The translations under genes were made by a program, and so were the position numbers. From Hyaloscypha bicolor E (taxonomy: Eukaryota; Ascomycota; Leotiomycetes; Helotiales; Hyaloscyphaceae), in the NCBI RefSeq assembly GCF_002865645.1, contig NW_020194627.1, positions 1,178,001 to 1,242,000 of the forward strand: 64,000 bases of DNA, read 5' to 3'. Position 1 is the first letter of the stretch. Each line of letters starts with the position of its first letter. Below, in pieces: positions 15,560-30,318 of this stretch. The notes beneath the pieces were generated by a model. The model saw only the letters and a list, made by a program, of their open reading frames with translations. It made no database searches and was not told where the DNA came from.

Positions 15560-16820
15560 AGAAGCTATAGTTAAGATTATTATTCTAAAAGACCGCAATT
15601 CCTGAATAGACTAGTTTAATACTTTATATAAAATAGCTAGTAATAAGGATATCCGAAATAAGATTAATCTATTTAATAATAAAGTAATTAAAACGAATAT
15701 AATAGCTCTTTCTAGGCCTTTCCCTATAATTAACGAGCTTATACTAAAGGAAATAGAGAATTATTATATTAGATATTAAGTCGAAATAGAAAACTGGAAT
15801 AAGAATACTTAATCTATAATTAAAAAAGAATTAAAACTAGTATCTCTATAGCTTATAATATTCGGGGATATTAGAAATTACTATTTGGTACTTTTATAAG
15901 ACTATAAGATTAAGAAACTAGACTAGATAAATAAGCTAGTATATTATTATATAATTAGGTAATAGCTCTATTAAATAATTAATATAAAAATCCTTATAAA
16001 TTCTATTTTGGGATTTAAAAAAAGTAAATAAAGCTTTATTTATAAGATTCTTAAGGCTTTATTAATGAAATATAGTTCTATAAATATAATATAAATTACT
16101 ATTATTTAAAAAGTATATAGCTCGGTTCTATTATAAGTAAATAAAAAAGAAATAAGTTTAAAGTACTAGTTTACTAATTAAGAAAAGATATTTAATAGAA
16201 CTAGAGCTTTTAAAATTACTAAAATTAAAAGTATTTTAATAATAATCGTATTTTTAATAGCTTTTTAGTAGAAACTCGTATTAATCTAAATAATAAAATA
16301 GCTTAGTAATTTATATAGTAAAAACGAACTAGGGCTTCTAATTCTTATACTTAAATAATATAGCTAGATATTTAATTAAATTATTTTAGAAAATTAGAAT
16401 ATTAAGTATTTAAAAGCTTTTATAATCTTTATTATATTCGAGAATTAAACTAGTAAAAAATCGAATAGTAAACCTAATTCGGATAAGTATAAATATTATA
16501 AATATCTTTATAAGAGTTCTAAGACTTTTAAATATAAGTAGGATCTATTTAGCTATATTATTATAGAAATTGCAATTATTAAATTAAATAAAACTTAAAT
16601 AAAATTCAAGCCTAATAAGAAATAGATTAGAAAAATCCGGGAAAGGCTTTTAACTAAGTATTAGAAGAATCTAAAACCTTAGCTAGAAGAGAAATATAAT
16701 ATGAAAATTACTAGTAAATAAGCTATAAAGAAACTAATATCCGGTATTAATTCTAAAAAGAAGTCTAAAGTATCCGGAATTCAATTTTCTGGGAATTTTA
16801 ATATTATAAATAGAACTATT
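15560..16820 (+). pseudogene. Copia-type gag relic
   Basis: Plus-strand translation, reading through stops, gives a gag-like polypeptide. It has an N-terminal run resembling LKDRNSWIDQFNTLY, a VEIENWNKNT segment and, near 16,480-16,530, a Cys/His-knuckle-like stretch in which cysteines appear to have become tyrosines. These resemble the capsid region of fungal Ty1/Copia elements; the match is from memory of the family. The frame is full of TAG/TAA codons of the kind made by C-to-T change. No downstream integrase or RT is seen before the Gypsy copy begins near 17.49 kb, so this is a fragment. Confidence 0.45.
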
Positions 16821-17489
16821 TTTTTTAGATATTTTTTATAATATTACTAATATAAGAAAAAAGGAAATTATATTATTCTTTATTTAAAAATTAATATATT
16901 TTATATTCTTTAGTAAATACCTACCTAATACTATAGCTAAGACTCTATAAAAGTAATTATCTCAAAATCCGGAAAATTAATATAATTATAAAAAATAATA
17001 AAATATCTTTCTATAATACTAAATTCAGACTAATATTACCTTAATCCCTAGTAATTAAGCCTTTAGTATAAAAACAAGTATAAAGAGATTATCTAATACC
17101 TCTATTTTTATTAAGCCAGAAATAGATAATATTAGTTCTTGCTTTATAAACTAATAAGAATTTATTAAGCCAGAAATAAATAATACTAGTATCTATTTTA
17201 TAAGCTAGTAAAAATATATATATTTATTTCTGTTCTCTAAATTATACTTTTCGGAAAACTAAAGAATAATATAAATTATTATATATTTTAATAAAAAAGA
17301 TATAGATTTCTCTAGATATATTAGAAAAAAGGCTTCTAAAACTAAAAGCATTTTATATTATATAATAATTCTTCTGAAATAAAGCAAGTAGCTACTAAAT
17401 ATATTTAATAATAATAAAAGATTATAGCCTTATTTTAAAGAAATATTATAATATAATAATTAGTAATAATATATATATTATAATACTAA
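16821..17489. other. AT-rich sequence between retroelements
   Basis: RIP-degraded sequence between the Copia-type gag relic and the truncated 3' end of the minus-strand Gypsy copy. It includes two copies of the run TTATTAAGCCAGAAAT at about 17,110 and 17,160, about 50 bp apart. No gene is seen. Confidence 0.5.
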
Positions 17490-18599
17490 TATAATTATAA
17501 GTATAAAAATAATCTTATAGCTTTTTTTCCTATTACTAGTAGATATTTAAAATATTTTAAGTATTTATTTATTAATTCCTTTATTTTATATATTATAGTA
17601 TTTAGTAAAAAGAATTATAACTATTATAATAAGGGCTTTAAATCTTATATATTAGTAAGTTCTTTAATTTTAATATCTATTAAAGCTAATATGGTTTCAG
17701 ATTCCTTATTATTTATTAGAGGCTTACTAGTTCTAGGAAAATACTATTATAACCTTTAAGAAATTTCTTAAAAAATATTCTAAATAGTATTATACTAATA
17801 TAAATAATACTATTAATTAGATTTTCGAAAACTAGAAAAAGACTAATAATTTTCGGAATTCTTTTTCCCGTTTTAATAAAGTAAATAATAATACTATTTA
17901 GGTTAGTATCTTAAAAATAAGTTTTTTTTTAATATATTTAGATATTTACTAATTTTTTAAAAGAATACTATAAAGTCTACTTTTAAGATATTAATTTTAT
18001 TACTAAGCTTATTATTGAAATTTCTAAGTAAATTACTAGTAATACTTTAAATACTAATAATATAATACTTATAATTATTCGGGATTTAATTTCAGAAATT
18101 CGGGCCTTTTATAAGATATATATAACTATTATAGGTTTCTTATTTACTTCTTTTAATATTATTAATACTAATATTATTATAATATAACTATATCTTATTA
18201 AAAGATAAGCAGATTCCGGAAAGTATTACTCGATTTTTTATTAAGTCCTAAATAGGGCCGGTATTTAGTATTCTTATTTTAGGAATTAGGAATTTATAGG
18301 AATTAGAATTTATTTATTTGAAATATCTATAGCTAATCTACTTATAATAAATCTTTCTTAATTTAATTATATTCTCTAATAATTTGAATATAATTCTTAT
18401 AAGTTTTAATAAAACCCTAGAAACCCTTTATAAATAAAAAAACTCTAGAAAAAGAGTATTTCTATTATTATTTCAGACCCTTTTTTTAGCTATTTAGATT
18501 CTCTTTTTCTTTTAAATAGCCTTTTTTTTAATAATCTAGAATTCTTTTTAATTTTAAAAAATTATTAGAAGATAATTTCGAATTCTAAACTATAGTTTT

Positions 18600-21500
18600 A
18601 ATTATATAATTTTAGAAGTTTCTTGGAATTTTCAAGATTAAGAAAAGTAAATAATTAGATATTATAATCTTTAGACTAAGTTTTCTATTTAATTAAATAC
18701 TATTATTTCTTATTTCTATTATCTTATTAGTAATTAATAATAGCTTCTATTTTTAATTATTATTATTTATTATTATTTATTAATTCCGGAAATTCTTTAA
18801 AAAAAGTATAAATATGGCTTTTAATTCTTTTTTATTATATATTTCTTAAAAAGAGAAATATTAAAAGTTAAATATAAATAATTATATATATTTAGTAGTT
18901 CTAATTTATATATTAAATTATTAATATATTTAAGAATCCTAAATAAACCTATAAATTTTGGCTTAAGCTTTCCTGCCTTAAATTTAATATTTTTTATTAA
19001 TAATAGTATTTAGGCTCTTTTAGAATAGTATTTAGCTAATTAGTATTTATTATAATAGATTTACTAGTTATTTTATATATAATATTATAAATCTTTAAGC
19101 TTTCTCTATTTTACTTTAAGAGTTTTTAGCCTCTTATATATAGCTAGTATTTTTTTTATAATTCTATTCTCAGGATTTTATAAAAGTTAAGAATAGTATT
19201 TATAATATATATTAAAAGATATATTTTATAAAATCTAATATTTTAAGTTATTATATATAAATTTTATAAAAGATAATTTCTTAAACTAGTTATTTTTTAG
19301 GGTATTATAATAATATTTCAAATAATATTCTAGAACTTAGTTCTATTTTTTTATTTAATTATTTATCTAAGAATAATAAGCTATATTTAAATATTATTTA
19401 TATATTAAATAGAAATAGAAAATAGACTAAAACTAGCTAATAAATACTATTTCTTAATCGGAAATAATTTTATTAAAAAAGTTAAAAATCGAGAAAATAT
19501 ATTTCTATATAATCTTAGTAAGTTCCGGAGAATTAATTATCTTATAATATATAATATATCTTACTATTTTAGAATATTAGTTAATAATTATAAGAATTAT
19601 ATTAAAATCGGAATCTCTTACTAAGTTCTTATATAATAATAGACCTATAATAAAATCTATAGAGATCTTATTTCAGGATCTTTCAAGCTATAATAAACTA
19701 TTAAATAAACTATATAGCAAATGCCTTTTAGCTTTAACTTTCTGGCAAATATTATATTTTTAATAATACTTGTAAATATTTCCTTTTATATTCTTCTAAT
19801 ACTAGAATTTTCTCAGGAACTCAAAAGTCTTCTTTATTATATAATATCCGGCTATTAGATTATTATAATAAAGCTTTATAACTTCTTAATATAAAGCGGG
19901 ATTATTAGATATAATAATTCTTAAATAATATCTAAATAGGCTCGAATTATTTCTCTAGATTTCTTTTTCTTTAATATCTCTTTTACTAAATCTTTATTTC
20001 AAGATATTCTAATATTAAGAATTGTTTTTCTAAGTTACCTAGATAATATCTAAAAGGAATTCAGATAAAGAGGCTAGTACTATAGCTCTTTTAATAGCCG
20101 TATATATCTATATATAGGGAATTAGATATTTATAATTATCTAATTTAAAAACTCGAGAAACTAAGAAGTTTTTAATTCTATTAAGTAATATAATTATAAA
20201 TATCTCTATTATCTTAGCTATAATAGTAAAGCCTTTAAGGCATTTCCCTATATTTTGCTTTTTAACTAATTCTATAATTAAGGGATTTATAAAATTATTT
20301 ATTTATTTGTCTTATAATAAATATTTCTTTTTAGCTATTATAAATATAGTAAGTATTAAATAATATTTATTTTAAAGAAAGAACTCTTAGATATTTATAA
20401 GAACCTCTAAATCGCAATTATAAAAGCTTTCTTTAGCTTATTTTAAAAAGTCAAAAGCCAAGTTATATTAATAGAATCTTTTTTATAATTGGGTTTTTAC
20501 TAGATTCATTTACTAAATTTAAGATATCTCTATAATAAATAATATTAAAATTATATATTATAAAATATATTATCTAATATATTTAATAGCTTTCTAGATA
20601 TTTTATTTCTATAAAGAATTAGAGGTTATTATAGTCTATAATAACCTCGATTATAAACCTGAACTTTTTAAGATAATAGTACTAATATTTAAAGGCTTTA
20701 ATAATTATAAATAGCTTCTTATTATAGATACTATAATTATATTTGGCTCCGAAAAGTTTCCGGAACTAGAATATTATTAAATACTAGTATTTTTTCGGGC
20801 TATTACTAGAATTAACTTATTATAAAATAGTATTAGTAATTATGAATTTCGATATATTAGTTTTAATATAAATCTTTTTAAAAGAATTAAAATAAACTAG
20901 AATAGATATTATAGTAAAAGATTTTTTTAAAGTTTTAAAGCTTTTAACTACTTTATTTATTTATATAAAAGAACGGGATTTCCGGCCCTTTTCTATTTTT
21001 TTTAAAAGATTTATTAAGCCTATAATTACTTGAAAGTAATAGTAAATAAATATATAATAGAAATTAATAAATCTAAGAAATACTTAAATATTATAAAATA
21101 ATTCTAGTTCTAGCTATTTAATAATATTATAAACCTATTTAGAATTTATATAAATACTTTCTATTTTAATAAGGAAGCCCAAAAATTCGATTTCCTTAAT
21201 ATTAAACTCGTATTTACTAAGTTTATAAAATAGGTTATTTTTATATAGCCTAGTAAATATCTAGTAAATATTTATTTTTATTTCAGAAATAAATAAGAAT
21301 ATTATCTAAATAAATAATTATAAAATAATTTAGGAGTCCTATAAATATAGTATTAATATATACTTAAAATATAACTAGTATATTAGCTAGCCTAAAAGGT
21401 ATTATAAGATATTTAAAATAGCTATAATAGATCCTAAAAGCTATTTTCTATTTATATTATTTATAAATTCTTATTTAATAATATATATCTTTAAGATTTA

Positions 21501-22265
21501 ATTTTATAAAGATCTTAGCTTTATAAAACTAATTAAGTATTTTATTAATAAGAGAAAATAGATACTAGTTCTTAATTATAACTTAATTAAGTCTATAGTA
21601 ATTAATATAAAGATATAGCCCTCTATTCTTCTTAGAAATAAAAAGAATAAATACCTTTATTAGGCTTTTATTAGACCTTATCTAATATTTATAAAACATA
21701 TTCTATTAATACAAATATAATACTTCTAGTTAGGTTTTTAATAGATTATATAAAGGTCTATACGAGACTATACTATTTATATTAATAGAATATTTCATAT
21801 TACTAAAATTAGAAAATTCTAAAGCTTTATTAGAATTAAAAACCTCTAAGAAATTTTTGCATTTATTATTCCGGAAATAAATAGGTATTTCTAAAGTCTC
21901 TTTCTAGAAAATATTAATTTAATATTAATTTACTATATTAAAAACTCTTATTTAGCATTACTAGAATTATATAATAAAATAGAGATTTAGTAATTATTAT
22001 AAATATATAAAGTTTATTATTTAAAATAGTTATATTTGCTTTTAGTTAAAAATAAAACTTGAAATACTAGCTTAGAATACTAGTTAAGCTTTTTACCGAA
22101 CTCTTTTAGTATTAAGATCTTAATATTATTAGGCTATATAAGTATATATATTTATTATTTCTTAATATAGTCTATATATTATATAAGAATTACTTTATAA
22201 AATTCTATACTAAAAATAAAGCTATAAGAGCTAATATTTTTATATTTATAGAATTAGAATTTAAA
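18600..22265 (-). pseudogene. Gypsy pol relic (copy A)
   Basis: Minus-strand relic of a Ty3/Gypsy polyprotein: reverse transcriptase, RNase H, integrase and a chromodomain-like end. The RT catalytic box near 21,285-21,320 reads YLDN rather than the YLDD/YVDD of active enzymes, so one catalytic aspartate has become asparagine, a GAT-to-AAT change typical of RIP. Dozens of in-frame stops exclude function. The matching domains in copy B are easier to read and are described there. Confidence 0.75.
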
Positions 22266-24054
22266 AAAATATATCTTATTATAATTATTTATAATAAATA
22301 CCTTAAAATTATAGTCTTAATAAACCTTAAATCTATTTTTATAAAAGGTTATAAATTCTTAATTATATTTAGTTAAAGTAATAAAGTTCTGGCTTTAAAT
22401 CTAATTATTATTAAAGAAGTTATAATCTAATCTAGTATTACTAAATCTGCCATATATTTCTAAAGTATTTATTTCTGGCTATATTAATTTTATTTAAATA
22501 ATTATATAAAATAATATATCTTTTTTATTATAATTAAAATTATTAATATTTAAGATTTGGTTTTTTCTTTTCTTTATTTATTAAAAGAGTCTTTTCTAGA
22601 ATATTCTTTTATAATAATAGTATTAATTTACTTCTATAAATGCCTTAATTCTTCTATAGCTTTAGGCTTATTAGAGTTCTATTATATCTATTTAATATAT
22701 TTAGAATATTTTATATTTTCTAAAAAGTATTCTTTCTATTTATAAGTCTAATAAACTATACCTGAAATAGAACTAATACTTTATTAAGGCCTTAAAAGAG
22801 CTAAAGTATTACCTGAGGATTTCTTATATAATTTTTGGAATTTTCTCTTTCTTTTTTAATAGCCTTATAAATTAGAATTCACTAAATTAAAGTTCTTAAA
22901 AATAAAGTTATCTTTACTAGACTCTTTTATTTTTACTTTCCTTAATTTAGAATAAGTAATATATTCTGCTTTCTGAGCTTTCTTAAGCTATTCGGAAATA
23001 AATACTATTTTATTTCCTAAGAAAATAGATATAAATATCTAATAAGTCTTATAATTAGATAAAGTAATATTAAGAGTCCGGATCCGGTTTTTTTTTAGAA
23101 TATGAGTTCTAGTTAATTTCGAGACTAATTATCTAAATATATAATTTAATAACTATTTTATTATTTTTCTAGTAAAGATCTCGGAGTTTCTTAAAGGCAT
23201 TTTATTAATGGGTTTAAAGTACTTGAAGTATATTAGCCAAATAGGCCTTAAATTACTTCTAATAAATCTTATATAATAGTAGATTTTACTTTATTATAGC
23301 CTTTCAAATATTATAAGATTTATTTTTAAAAATACTTATAATAGAGTCAATTTTAAAAGAATATTTATTATAAGTCTAAAATTAGATTCTAAAAACCGCT
23401 TTCTAGAAAAATATAAATATTTTCTATTTCTTAAGAAACTTTCTATAATATAATTAGATATTCGAACCTTAAAAAGCTTCTTTTAGTTTTAATATATCTT
23501 TAGGATATTATATAATAGTTTCTAATAAATAGTATTAAGATTATTTTTAAAGCTTATTATATTAGAAAAGGAAATAGGTTCTAACTTTATTTTAGGAAAT
23601 TCTTTAATAAGAATTATTAAAAAAGATAAAATAGACTTATAAATAGAGTTTCTATAAGATATAATAAACTATAAGATATTCTTGAAAATATTCTTATATT
23701 ATTCTAATTATAGAATATATTAATTAATTATATTTGCTAATTTTTGCTTTTATTAAAGTATTTTAACTTTAATATATAAGCCCTATTCTATAGCTTAAAT
23801 AATAATAATTCAGATATTAATTTTAGTATTTTAATTATTACTAGAATTATTTGTGTTATTATTACTAGCTTTTAGAGGCTTTTAAGGAGCTCTATTAAAA
23901 GTATTAAATAAGCTTTTATTATTATTTATATTAGAATTAATTTAATTAATTTCCTTTATAGAAATAGCTTTAGTAAAGAGTTATATATTTCGCAGATTTC
24001 GAAATATAATTACTTATTAAACTATTTCCTTTAAAAGTAAAGAGATTAATTTAT

Positions 24055-24360
24055 AAAGTATTTATTAGTAAGTAATAAGATAATAGAATAAATTAGTAAA
24101 TTATAAAACTATAATATTAAATTTAGTATATAACTAATTTCTATTTCTTTTATAAGATTTAGAGAAGCCTTTTCTAAATAAGAGGCTCTAATAATATATA
24201 TATATATATATAATTAGTAATTTATAAGTCTAATACTTATAATATAAATAATAATTAGTTATAATATTAAAGGGCTTTTAATTTCCTTAATTAATATCTA
24301 TAATATCCGAGATTTATTATATACTCTTAAGTTATATATAATTTTATATATATTATAATA
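24055..24360 (-). repeat. Gypsy LTR (5' LTR of copy A)
   Basis: About 300 bp, the reverse complement of the LTRs at 26,201-26,500 and 35,817-36,114. The sequence just inside it (24,000-24,054) matches the post-LTR leader of the 26.2 kb copy, which fixes it as a 5' LTR on the minus strand. Confidence 0.8.
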
Positions 24361-26200
24361 TAAGAAATATATATATTAGTATTTTAATTAATAAAGCCTA
24401 GCTTATAATATTTATAGTTCTTAAAGAAATAAGTTCTTTATATTTAAATATATTTGAAAATATTTATAAATTTAGAAAAGAAAATTAATAGTAATATATT
24501 TAAATCTAAAATTAAATATTATATTCTAAAAAGATATATTAAAATAAGAGATTTATTAAAAGTCTAATTAAAGAAATAGAAATCTTACTAAATATTAATA
24601 CTAAATTAGAAATACTAAATTAAAGCTACTAAATTAAAAATACTAATTTATATAATTTATAACTTAAATAAATATAATATTATTTAATTCTATTAATATT
24701 ATTTATATAAGTATAATATTAATTATTTCTATAACTAATACTAAAATACTAAAAGTAAAATTAATTTAATTATTTAATAAAAAGCTAATCTTATATAAAT
24801 TAAATATAATTAAGAAAAATAAAAGTATTATAAAAGAATTAATATAGAAAGTTTAATATAAGTAAAAATATAAATCTTAAAATAGTTATATATTATTTAG
24901 AATACTATTATAAAATTATTTAGCTAATTTCTACTAGCTAATATTTAGTTATTAATTATTTTTAATAATAAGATATTAGAACTAGGGCTTTATTTATATT
25001 TTCTATTTAATTTAAAATAGTATTAAAATAGATAATATAAATATTATAGCTATAATAATTAAAAAAGAACTTAAAGATTAGTAATTAAAAAAATAAATAG
25101 AAAAAAATAAAGAAAAAGAAAGTAATAGAACTTATTAGCTAATACTAATAATAAATATTTAATATAATATTATTTTTTAGTTTTAGATTAAAAAAATATT
25201 AAATAATAAAATAGATATATAATATAAACTTTATATTACTAGCCTCTTTTATTTTTACCTGAAATTTCTATTAATATAAATCCGGCTAAAAAAGTTCTAT
25301 ATTTTTTATTTTAGTTAAACTAGTAAATTATTTAATAAAGTATTTCTCTACTTTTAATATTATTAAAAATAATAGTAAAAGTACTAACTATAAATAAGAA
25401 TTTGGTTTTAGTAACTTTTATTCTTTCTAGAATATCCTTTATTTAATACTATATTCGAAAAATAGTTTTAGTAAAATAGTTTTTTTTCGAGAATTATAAG
25501 GCAAGCTTAAAAAATACTAGATTTATTTAAATAGAAATTAATTAGAATAATATTAGATCGGAATATTTATAAAAGGTTTTTATTATTTTAGCTATTTAGA
25601 GAATAATTATAAAAATATTAGCTAGAATTAAATTGCTTTTTTTAGTCTATTTTTAAAACTTATTTTAGCTAATTACTTGAATTATATTTAAATAATATTT
25701 TATTTTATATAATTTTTATTTCTTAAAAATATAAAGTAGCTTAAGAAATAATAGATCTATTATCTTAAACTTTATTTAGCCGGTTTTATTTTTCTTTTCT
25801 TTATTTTCTTTTTCTGATTTAGTTTATTTTTTTTAGATTTTTCGGGAATTATTAAAAAAAGTCTATTTCTTTTTATAGTTTCTTTTTCTATTTTCGGCTA
25901 TAATAGTATTTTAAAAACAGATATAAAGATTAGGGCTATTTTAAGATTATAATATTTTATTATACTTTTTTAAAATGTTTTTAATTAATCTTATATAAAT
26001 ATAGGATTCTTAAAAAGCTATAATAAATTTTAGTAAATAGTATAAATTCTTTTAACTTAAAACTTTATATTTATAAATAGTTATAATAGTTCTTTATTAA
26101 TTTATATATTAAAAGAATAATATATTACTAATTAATATTAGGCCTCTTTATTACTAAAAGTAGTCTTTAAAGAATTTATAAATATAAAAATAGTTTAGAA
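24361..26200. other. RIP-degraded spacer between two head-to-head LTRs
   Basis: 1.84 kb between the 5' LTRs of copies A and B, which point away from each other. The plus strand, read through stops, gives long hydrophobic runs around 25,300-26,150 that suggest a decayed coding element, but I recognise no motif. No intact frame. Confidence 0.5.
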
Positions 26201-26500
26201 ATTATAATATATATAGAATTATATATAACTTAAGAATATATAATAAACCTCGGATATTATAGGTATTAATTAGAGAGATTAATAGCCCTTTAATATCCTA
26301 ACTAATTACTATTTATATTATATATATTAGGCTTATAAATTACTAATTATATATATACTATTAAGGCTTTCTATTTAGAGAGGGCTTCCCTAAATCTTAT
26401 AGGAGAAATAGAGATTAGTTCTATACTAAATTTAATACTATAGTTTTATAACTTACTAATTTATTCTATTATCTTATTACCTACTAATAAATACCTTATA
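26201..26500 (+). repeat. Gypsy 5' LTR (copy B)
   Basis: About 300 bp. Recognisable stretches, such as TTAATATCCTAACTAATTAC and the end TAATAAATACCTTATA, recur in the 3' LTR at 35,817-36,114 and inverted at 24,055-24,360. Confidence 0.8.
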
Positions 26501-28271
26501 AGCTAATCTCCTTACCCTTAAAGGAAGTAGTTTAATAAGTAGTTATATCTTGAAATCTATAAAATATATAATTTCTTACTAGAGCTATTTCTATAGAGGA
26601 AGTCAAATAGATTAATTCTAATATAGGTAATAGTAAAAGCTTATCTAATACTTTTAATACGGCCTTTTAGAAGCCTTCGAGAGCTAGTAATAATAATAGA
26701 AATAATTCCGGTAATAATTAAGATACCGAGATTAATATTTAAATTACTATTACCTAAACTATAAAATAGAGATTATATACTAAAATCGAAGTACTCTAAT
26801 AAAAGCAAGAATTAGTAAATATAATTAACTAGTATATTCTATAATTAAAGTAATATAAGAATAGTTTTAGGGATATCTTATAGTTTATTATATTTTATAG
26901 AAACTTTATTTATAAGTCTATTTTCTCTTTTTTAGTAATTCTTATTAGGGAATTTCCTGAAATAGAATTAGAACCTATTTCCTTTCCTAATATAATAAGC
27001 TTTAAGAGTAATCTTAATATTATTTATTAGAAGCTACTATATAATATCCTAAAGATATATTTAAACCAAAAAAAGCTTTTTAAGATCCGGATATCTGACT
27101 TATATTATAGAAAGTTTTTTTAAAAAATAGAGAATATTTATATTTTCCTAAAAAATAGTCTTTAGAACCTAATCTTGAATTTATAATAAATACTTTTCTA
27201 AAATTAACTCTATTATAAGTACTTTTAGAAATAAACCTTATAATATTTAAGAAGCTATAATAAAATAAAGCCTACTATTATATAAGGTTTATTAGAAGTA
27301 ATTTAAGGCCTATTTAGCTAATATACTTTAAGTATCTCAAATCTATTAATAAGATTTTTTTAAGGAACTTTAAGATCTTTATTAGAAAAATAGTAAAATA
27401 ATTACTAAATTATATATTTGGATAATTAGTCTCGAAATTAATTAGAACCTATATCCTGAAAGAAATCAGGTCCGGATTCTTAATACTACTTTATCTAATT
27501 ATAAGACTTATTAGATACTTGTATTTATTTTCTCAGGAAATAAGGTAGTATTTATTTCTAAATAGCTTAAAAAAGCTCAGAAAGCAAAATATATTATTTA
27601 TTCTAAATTAAGGAAAATAAAGGCAAGAGAGTCTAGTAAAGGCAATTCTATTCCCAAGAACTTTAACTTAGTAAATTCTAATTTATAAGGCTATTAAAAA
27701 AGAAAAAATAAGTTCCGAAAATTATATAAGAAAACCTCAAATAGTATTTTGGTCTCTTTAAGGCCTTAATAAAGTACTAGTTCTATTTTAGATATAGTTT
27801 ATTAAACTTATAAATAGAAAAAACATTTCTTAGGAAATATAAAATATTTTAAATATACTAAATAAACTTAATAGAATTCTAATAAGGCCAAAACTATAGA
27901 GGAGTTAAGATATTTATAAAAGTAAGTTAATACTATTATTATAGAGAAATATTTAAGAAAAGACTTTTCTAAAAAACAGGAAAAAGAGAAGACTAAATCT
28001 TAAATATTAATAATTTTAGCTATAATAAAAAAGATATATTACTTTATATAATTATTTAAATAAGATTAATATAGCTAGAAATAAATATCTTAGAGATATA
28101 TAATAGACTTAATAATACTAGATTAGATTATAACTTCCTTAATAATAATTAGACTTAAAGCCAAGACTTTATTACCTTATCTAAATATAACTAAGAATTT
28201 ATAACCTTTTATAAAAACAGATTCAAGATTTATTAAGCCTATAATCTTAAGATATTTATTATAAATAATTA
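26501..28271 (+). pseudogene. Gypsy gag relic (copy B)
   Basis: Follows the 5' LTR directly and aligns, inverted, with 22,265-24,054 of copy A. It retains slightly more G+C than its surroundings and long stretches free of obvious frameshift, but many TAG/TAA codons. By position it encoded Gag and the Gag-Pol junction. The reading breaks at 28,271, where the 2.1 kb insertion starts. Confidence 0.6.
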
Positions 28272-29299
28272 TTTTTTTCTATTATATTAAGCTTAGACCT
28301 ATAAAACCCAATACTATTATATAAATAAATCTATATAGGAATATTAAAACTTCTGGATATTTATATTTCTTATATTTTTTAAATTTCTTATATTCTATTT
28401 TACTTAAGTTTATAATATATAATATTTTTATTAAATTAACTTTATTACTTTGGGTATTATTACTCTCGATTAATCTTCTAATTCCTTCTTAAGAATAGCT
28501 AGTAAACCATAATATATACTTTATATCTAAAGTAATAGGCCTTATATTATATAGTAATTTAGGAATAAAAGAGAAATAGAGAGTAAGAGAAAGAAGAGTA
28601 TATAGATAAATTAATAGACCTATTTATAGGCAGGCTAATTCTTCTAGACTTATAAACCTATTACTTTAGCTACTTATAACTTTGTAATCTTGGCTACTTT
28701 CTTATTTATAAGTCTTATTAGTACTAGAATACTAAATCGAATTATTATTAATCTTATACTTAGAATCCAAATTCTTCTCTTACTTATATTAAGCTTATAA
28801 ATTATATCTAGTACTAGTAGCAGGCTACTAGTAAGAAAAAGAGAGGATTTACTAGATATTAGGTAATTATAGTTAATAATTATATATAGGAGCTAACCTA
28901 AGAGAAGAAGTAAGAGCTCTAGAACTAGTAATAGTAATATAAGAATAGAAAGATATAAAGAAGAATTTAGGAAGCAGATCCTAAAAAGTAAATAAGGGAG
29001 CTATAAGTATAAGAGGGCCAGCTAGTTTCTAGAAGAGGAAGAGTTTAAGGTATAGTAGAAAGAGAATAAAAAAAAGAAATAAATAGAATATAAGTATTTA
29101 AAAAAGAAATAGAATATAAGAAGAAAAATAAGAAAAAAGAAAAAGAGATAGGCAAAGTAGCTAGAGAAGAAAGTATAAAAGAAAGAAGTATAAGAGAAGA
29201 GAAAAAGGCAAGAGAAAAAGCAGGCTTATAAACTAGTAAAAAGGTAAGAGAAAATATATATAAATAAATATAAATATAATAATAATTATTAGCTTTAAT

Positions 29300-29600
29300 T
29301 TTAGAGTAAGTAAGGCTTGGAAGTACCTGTAAATAGGAAGAAGCTCTATAAATAGAAGCTTTATAAGTAAGAATAAAGCTTGGAAAAGCTTATAAGAAAA
29401 GAGAAAAAGCTCTATAAGTAGAAGTGAGGCTTGGGAGAATCTATAAAAGAAAAGAGAGAGTTCTATAAATAGGAATAAGGCTTGGAAGAATCTATAGAAA
29501 AAAAGAAAGAGCTTTATAAGTAAGAATAAGGCTTAAGAGGGTTTATAGAAAGAAAAGAAAAGCTTTATAAGTGAGAATAAGACTTGAAAAGAAGTTATAA
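29300..29600 (+). repeat. 51-bp minisatellite coding 17-residue units
   Basis: About six degenerate head-to-tail units of about 51 bp, each opening with AGGCTTGG or a close variant and containing CTATAAGTAGAA-like text. Because 51 is a multiple of three, the plus frame keeps one phase and reads as repeats around KAWKNL, a break, then KKRKSSISRN. This suggests a repeat-bearing protein relic rather than a random satellite. Confidence 0.65.
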
Positions 29601-29854
29601 GTAAAAGTATAGGTAGTAAAAGGCTTATAGGAACTAGTAAGGCTTAAGAGAGCCTATAAGAGAGCTAAAAGAGCTTATAGAAGTTCCAGAAAAGCCTATA
29701 AAAGTAATACTATTTCTCTTATAATTAAAAAAAGCCTTTTATAGACTTTGGCTAGTTCTTTATATATAATATATATTAAGAATAAAATAAGAAAGCAAAC
29801 CGGGTCTAATATATAAAATAAAAGGCTAAATATTTTAATAAAAGTTTCTTTATT

Positions 29855-29935
29855 AAAATATAAATAAATAATAAATAAATAATAAATAAATAATAAATAA
29901 ATAATAAATAAATAATAAATAAATAAATAATAATT
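29855..29935. repeat. 11-bp AT microsatellite
   Basis: About six copies of AAATAAATAAT in perfect tandem, ending at an AT-rich run. Confidence 0.85.
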
Positions 29936-29939
29936 AATT

Positions 29940-30318
29940 AATTTTAAATATTATATAAAATCTAATAACTCTTTTTTTAATAATTTATATATATTTAAAT
30001 TAATATTTTTTAGTTTTTATTTAAAATATTTATATTATTAAAATTTAATAATTAAAAATATTAAGAATTTTTTATATAATTTAGTATTATATATAATTAT
30101 ATTATAAAAGTTTATATTTTAAATAATTTTATTAAATATTTTAATAATAATTAAAAAGAAATTTAATTAAACTTAAAATTTAAAAGAAATTATATATAAA
30201 ATATAAATTAAAAGAATAGTTTTAGCTTATTTATAAATAATTATATATATTTATAAGCTATTTTCTTTCTTATATAATTTATAAAAAATTTATTACTAAG
30301 AAGTATTATTTAAAGCTA
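29940..30318. repeat. Dispersed repeat, copy 2
   Basis: Same-orientation match to 830-1112, sharing AATAGTTTTAGCTTATTTAT and ending AAGAAGTATTATTTAAAGCT before the two diverge. Here it lies inside the 2.1 kb insertion and is directly followed by a hairpin. Confidence 0.6.

Larger units (their letters stand above)
17490..24360 (-). mobile_element. Ty3/Gypsy chromovirus, copy A (inverted)
   Basis: A RIP-mutated LTR retrotransposon read on the minus strand. It has a 5' LTR at 24,055-24,360, gag at about 22.3-24.0 kb, pol at about 18.6-22.3 kb and a 3' tail down to about 17,490. It aligns along its length, in opposite orientation, with 26,201-36,114: for example 22,190-22,290 pairs with 30,409-30,510, and 17,560-17,760 pairs with 34,870-35,080. 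No 3' LTR is found; the match stops near 17,490, so the copy is truncated. It is not a living element. Confidence 0.8.

Noticed and set aside
22557..22745. 62-codon hydrophobic frame resembling a membrane protein
   Set aside because: It starts at TTG within the RIP-mutated Gypsy gag region; the hydrophobicity comes from AT-rich codons.
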